A stretch of 64,000 nt of DNA, taken from Branchiostoma floridae. Its lineage: Eukaryota > Chordata > Leptocardii > Amphioxiformes > Branchiostomatidae. Under the pieces are notes generated by a model. It was not told the DNA's origin and ran no database searches. It saw nothing but the letters and a program-made list of their open reading frames with translations. Where the stretch lies: NCBI RefSeq assembly GCF_000003815.2, contig NC_049982.1, positions 31,852,560 through 31,916,559 of the forward strand. The letters run 5' to 3'. Made by a program: the position numbers and the translations under genes. Shown in pieces: positions 45,401-64,000 of this stretch; position 1 is the first letter of the stretch, and each line of letters opens with the position of its first letter.

Positions 45401-46501
45401 ATGGAAAAATGTTTGTAGTGGTTTTGAGTTTAACAACCATTGCAAACCACAATCATAAAACCACATTGATTGTTTTTGCATTTACAGTGATATACACTGA
45501 CCTTCAGAAAGGATGGTAAAAGAGGAAATTGTACATGTGGTGCTCTATGACTCGCTGGTCCACTTGTTAATTGTGCCACCTGCCATTGTACAGACCCAGA
45601 TGCCCCCAGCAGGGCAGACCCAAAGTTCCGTGAGTGGCACCACTGGGTGGTGGTGAACATCCCCGGGACTGACTGGAGTAAAGGGGAGGTGTTGTCGGAC
45701 TTTGTCGGTGCCGGCCCCCCACCCAAGACTGGGCTGCATCGCTACGTGTTCCTGGTGTACAAACAACCGGGCAAACTGGAGTGTGATGAAGAAAGGCTGC
45801 CCAACACTTCAGGCAAAAACAGGTACTAGTACTTTTTTCTTTAAAGGAGTTTGTTCAGTGCAAGGCCATTGACCATGTCTAAGGCTAAGCTCACTGTAGC
45901 AGCATTTCTTCTCCCTAAGGCCACAGCAATTCTATTTGTTGTTTCTTGGATTTTTTCAGAAGGTTTGTCAGTGGAAAAAAATTTTTTTTTTAACTTTTCC
46001 AAAAAGTCGGAGTAGGAGAGATTGGGCATGAAATTTTCTGTTGAAAGTTTAAGTCTATATTACATGTACATTGTACGTCTTTATTACATGTACATTGTGC
46101 TGCAGCACTAGTAAGTAACACTGCTTTCAGTTTACAGATGCAGTCACAAACGTATTAACCTAGCGCTAGAGTACAATGCAAACCAGTCAGAATTACCCTT
46201 AGGAAGGTGACAGACGGTCACCAAAACGTTGCTGTGAAAACAAATGGTTGTGTGGGAAAAAAAGAGTCTCTTTAATTTAAACAGTCAACAAGGGATGTAC
46301 ATGCGTACTTGCAGTGATTGTGATTAGGGCATTATAGTCTATAGAGAAGTATTAATATCAGTGTGTACTCTCCACAGGGGAGGCTGGAGTACACGCAACT
46401 TTGTGAAGAAGTACAACCTGGGCGACCCTGTGGCTGGAAACCTGTTCCAGGCAGAGTACGATGACTACTGCCCTCAACTCTATAAACAACTGGGGATGTA
46501 A
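42420..46501 (+). CDS. PEBP1: Phosphatidylethanolamine-binding protein 1 (RKIP)
   Basis: Five coding exons, 42420-42494, 43974-44027, 44386-44455, 45594-45822 and 46378-46501, join in frame to 183 residues, close to the usual 187. The ligand pocket motifs are present: DPDAPSR (67-73), [10 protein letters not shown] (79-88) and [12 protein letters not shown] (113-124). SYGAVKI, TPTQVKDRP and [16 protein letters not shown] complete the family pattern. PEBP1 is a cytosolic phospholipid-binding protein which, in mammals, inhibits Raf-MEK signalling. At the position of the mammalian PKC site Ser153, this protein has Asn (TRNFVKKY versus ASFRKKY), so that switch may be missing; this is my alignment by eye. 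The start follows a TTTCAG acceptor by three bases (ATAATGG). Introns contain two MITEs, a hAT5-like element and a minisatellite. Confidence 0.95.
42766..43117. mobile_element. MITE with AGGCCACACCAATTTAATTT ends
   Basis: About 350 bp bounded by long inverted repeats: TTAGGCCACACCAATTTAAT...GTTCACGGATT at the left and AATCCGTGAACC...AATTGGTGTGGCCTTA at the right. In PEBP1 intron 1. No coding capacity. Confidence 0.8.
44062..44273 (+). repeat. 31-bp minisatellite, seven units, PEBP1 intron 2
   Basis: Seven units of GTTCCTTTTCTGTAGTAATG followed by GTAGTTAATAT, starting 34 bases after the exon 2 donor. Each unit contains CCTTTTCTGTAG, a splice-acceptor look-alike. Confidence 0.93.
44592..44806. 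mobile_element. TACTGTAAATGC MITE in PEBP1 intron 3
   Basis: Complete family B copy: TACTGTAAATGCAGAAATG left, AAATGCATTTACAGTA right, with GTTCGCGGTGG and CCACCGCGAAC motifs inside. Confidence 0.85.
44965..45289. mobile_element. hAT5-like non-autonomous transposon, copy 2
   Basis: CAGGGCTCGAAATTCATTTT to GAGCCCTG, 325 bp, with GGGTGCAC motifs as in the copy at 39956. Flanked by AAATG (44960-44964 and 45290-45294). In PEBP1 intron 3. Confidence 0.87.
45298..45492. mobile_element. Diverged TACTGTAAATGC-family copy
   Basis: ATTTGATTTTGCGGTAGCAGG, GTAGCACCATAAAATGTAG and TTTGCATTTACAGTG match the family B interior and right end. The left end is eroded. Confidence 0.6.
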
Positions 46502-48012
46502 CAACACTGTACTAAAGAAGTACACGTACATGTATTTGTGCCATATGCCTCTACTTGATTTGGCTTTCAATAATCAATGATGGTCATGTATTTCTAGAAT
46601 TGTTTCTTTAAATACTAGTGTTGACTGTATGTTGGATCAAGTCTAATGCAACGAAACTACATGGGTTTGGAACTAAAAGAGGCTTTCTGTTTGTATGTGT
46701 GTGTTTTGTTACTTTATAGATATTGAAAACCAGACCTTTTGAGTATTGTTTTGGAACTGGTGATTCAGAGAATCAGGATCAAATTGTATTGATCTTACGT
46801 TTGTTTTACCATGCAATGGCGTTGAACATATTCATGATAATCAGTGCTGTGTGATATGCTGTGAAAAGATAACACGTGAAACAATAAAATGCTGAAAGCA
46901 ATATGAGAAAATAGCAGTGCTTCCAAGTTTATTACTGCATAATTACAGAAAATCTAGTTCACAGTTAGTGAAAACTTCCACTTTTCTAGTCGCAAAAATA
47001 TTGATCAATTAGATCCATTCAATATCTTTTTTATGAGTGGTCAGCAATTTTTAATTGCCACCATAGCAGCACAACATAATATTGTGTTCACCGAGTCTCT
47101 AATTTTCATGGTGTCATCTACTGCTAATGCTACTTAGGCCATGTTGATGTTAAAGGCACTCAATGCAATATTCTGGATAAGACAATTGGTACGTTATTGA
47201 CATTCACTTTACCATACTAGCACATTTGTATCATTTCGAACTTGAGCATTTAAAAAGAATGCACAAACATGCAAATGGTGCCCCACAATAAATCAGCACA
47301 GGATCAAGCCATTGTGATGACTGGTTTCCATGGTGACAGAGAATCCTGTACTCCTATTGGACGGACCTTAAATCACTTTCATCATATGACATGAGACAAA
47401 AAAAGATACACACATCCTAACTTTTCATCAGCCACTTCTATCTTAACGATGGCATTCTTGTTGTGAAGATATACACTGTGTATCAACGGTTCTAGACAGC
47501 ATCTGTCCTTTGATGGAATTTTGATGCTGGGACAGACAAAAATCGGCATATAAAGATATTAATTTAACTAAGTCTACCAGCAAATTTGCCCCTCAAAATA
47601 AAGGAAATAGCATTTCAGAGAGACTAGATTTCAAGATTATTATTGAATAGTTAAACTGTAATATCCAACACGAAAAGTGGACTCACCCAAATTTTTGACT
47701 GAACAAGATTTTAATGAGGAGCATACCCCCAGACCCCCCTAGCTATAGGATTGTTGTGAATTCCACAGGATTTCCATTCAAAATCCAGGGGACGGAAAAA
47801 ACTAGTGGCTGGCTAGAACACTGATCAGAACATTCTTTTTAGTCTGATGTTCAAATGAAACCAAAGGCAGACCGGGTTGGCACCTGAAATGTTTATTGAT
47901 AAAGATACAAATGCTCCCAGGGACTGCCAAAGTGATTGCTGATTGGGTAAGACGGTTGGCCCGTCATGAATGGGAGTGTTTTGATGTGTCTCATAACAGA
48001 AGATGGTTGGCT
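46502..48012. other. Intergenic, PEBP1 to allantoicase (3' to 3')
   Basis: Holds the PEBP1 3' UTR, its AATAAA and a possible hAT-like element at about 47487-47822 (GGTTCTAGACAGC and GGCTGGCTAGAACACTG ends). No further gene seen. Confidence 0.5.
46883..46888 (+). terminator. PEBP1 poly(A) signal
   Basis: AATAAA in GAAACAATAAAATGCTG, 382 nt after the stop codon. Confidence 0.55.
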
Positions 48013-48269
48013 TGGTTTGACTGTACCAGCTACAGTTTGATAGGGTTTGACTGTACCAGCTACAGTTTGATAGGGTTTGACTATACCAGCTACAGTTTGG
48101 CAGGGTTTGACTGTACCAGCTACAGTTTGATAGGGTTTGACTGTACCAGCTACAGTTTGGTAGGGTTTGACTGTACCAGCTACAGTTTGGTAGGGTTTGA
48201 CTGTACCAGCTACAGTTTGATAGGGTTTGACTGTACCAGCTACAGTTTGACAGGGTTTGACTGTACCAG

Positions 48270-48285
<16 letters not shown>
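48013..48285. repeat. 30-bp minisatellite spanning the allantoicase stop
   Basis: Nine units of GGTTTGACTGTACCAGCTAC plus AGTTTGATAG or AGTTTGGCAG. The first unit on the minus strand encodes the last residues and TAG stop of allantoicase; the other eight form the start of its 3' UTR. Because 30 is a multiple of three, a plus frame (47896-48360) and a second minus frame stay open across it without being genes. Confidence 0.93.
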
Positions 48286-63731
<15,446 letters not shown>

Positions 63732-64000
63732 TTAAGGAAGTTTTACACATACTTGTCTCTTTTGGCAGACTTCCTTGTCAAATTGTGTTCTTTCCTCTTT
63801 GGTCTTGTGGTGCACCCTCCCAAGCAGGTCTGATCCCATGGAATACCAGAAATGCCTTCCGGTATCCTGCCAATACAGCCTAGGTTTCAGGGTGTTAGGG
63901 GTGTGGCGACTCACAAAATGCCTTAGTTCATGTTGTCAATGGTGCCATATGAGGTCAACAACAAGACAAACAGTATTGGCATTATGTTTCAGAGTTCTTT

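Noticed and set aside
8702-46501. Iron/mitochondria gene cluster (mitoferrin and METTL17)
   Set aside because: The two genes are 23 kb apart with unrelated genes between and opposite strands, so clustering is not supported.

Overview
This is a eukaryotic window with intron-rich genes, consensus GT-AG introns, many short inverted-repeat transposons and two assembly gaps. Gene content (a Neverland-type Rieske oxygenase, allantoicase, mitoferrin, ARL10-like GTPase, METTL17, PEBP1, a KCTD protein) and the dense small repeat families suggest an invertebrate deuterostome. I think amphioxus (Branchiostoma) most likely; the species is inferred, not proven.

Layout. 1-3 kb: repeats and a decayed retroelement tail. 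3051-3749 (-): last exon of a KCTD7/14-like BTB protein. 3.75-8.7 kb: repeats, a decayed LINE tail, a 100-N gap, a tRNA-derived SINE and a pair of hairpins. 8702-15872 (+): complete four-exon mitoferrin. 20465-26583 (-): complete seven-coding-exon Neverland/DAF-36-type cholesterol 7-desaturase, with a possible untranslated first exon near 30.3 kb. 27.46-28.46 kb: a terminal-inverted-repeat element whose middle is an 869-N gap. 32058-35423 (+): ARL10-like membrane-anchored GTPase. 38835-41581 (-): METTL17. 42420-46501 (+): PEBP1, divergent from METTL17. 48270-63717 (-): allantoicase with its N-terminal exons beyond the window; its last intron carries a broken LINE in the same orientation.

The genes are not one pathway. 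Mitoferrin (mitochondrial iron import) and METTL17 (Fe-S-binding mitoribosome assembly factor) are functionally related, but lie 23 kb apart among unrelated genes, so I infer no operon-like unit. METTL17 and PEBP1 share a divergent interval with two perfect DR1 nuclear-receptor half-site repeats.

Repeats dominate the rest. Several families can be classed from target-site duplications visible in the sequence: Harbinger-like MITEs with 3-bp TTA/TAT/TAA duplications, a hAT-like element with an 8-bp duplication nested in another MITE, and two copies of a hAT5-like element with 5-bp duplications. Minisatellites sit in revealing places: in frame inside METTL17, across the allantoicase stop codon, and beside splice donors in PEBP1, ARL10 and Neverland. 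I found no convincing undescribed multi-gene system; the most interesting items are these repeat-gene junctions and the 2A-like motif in the LINE.
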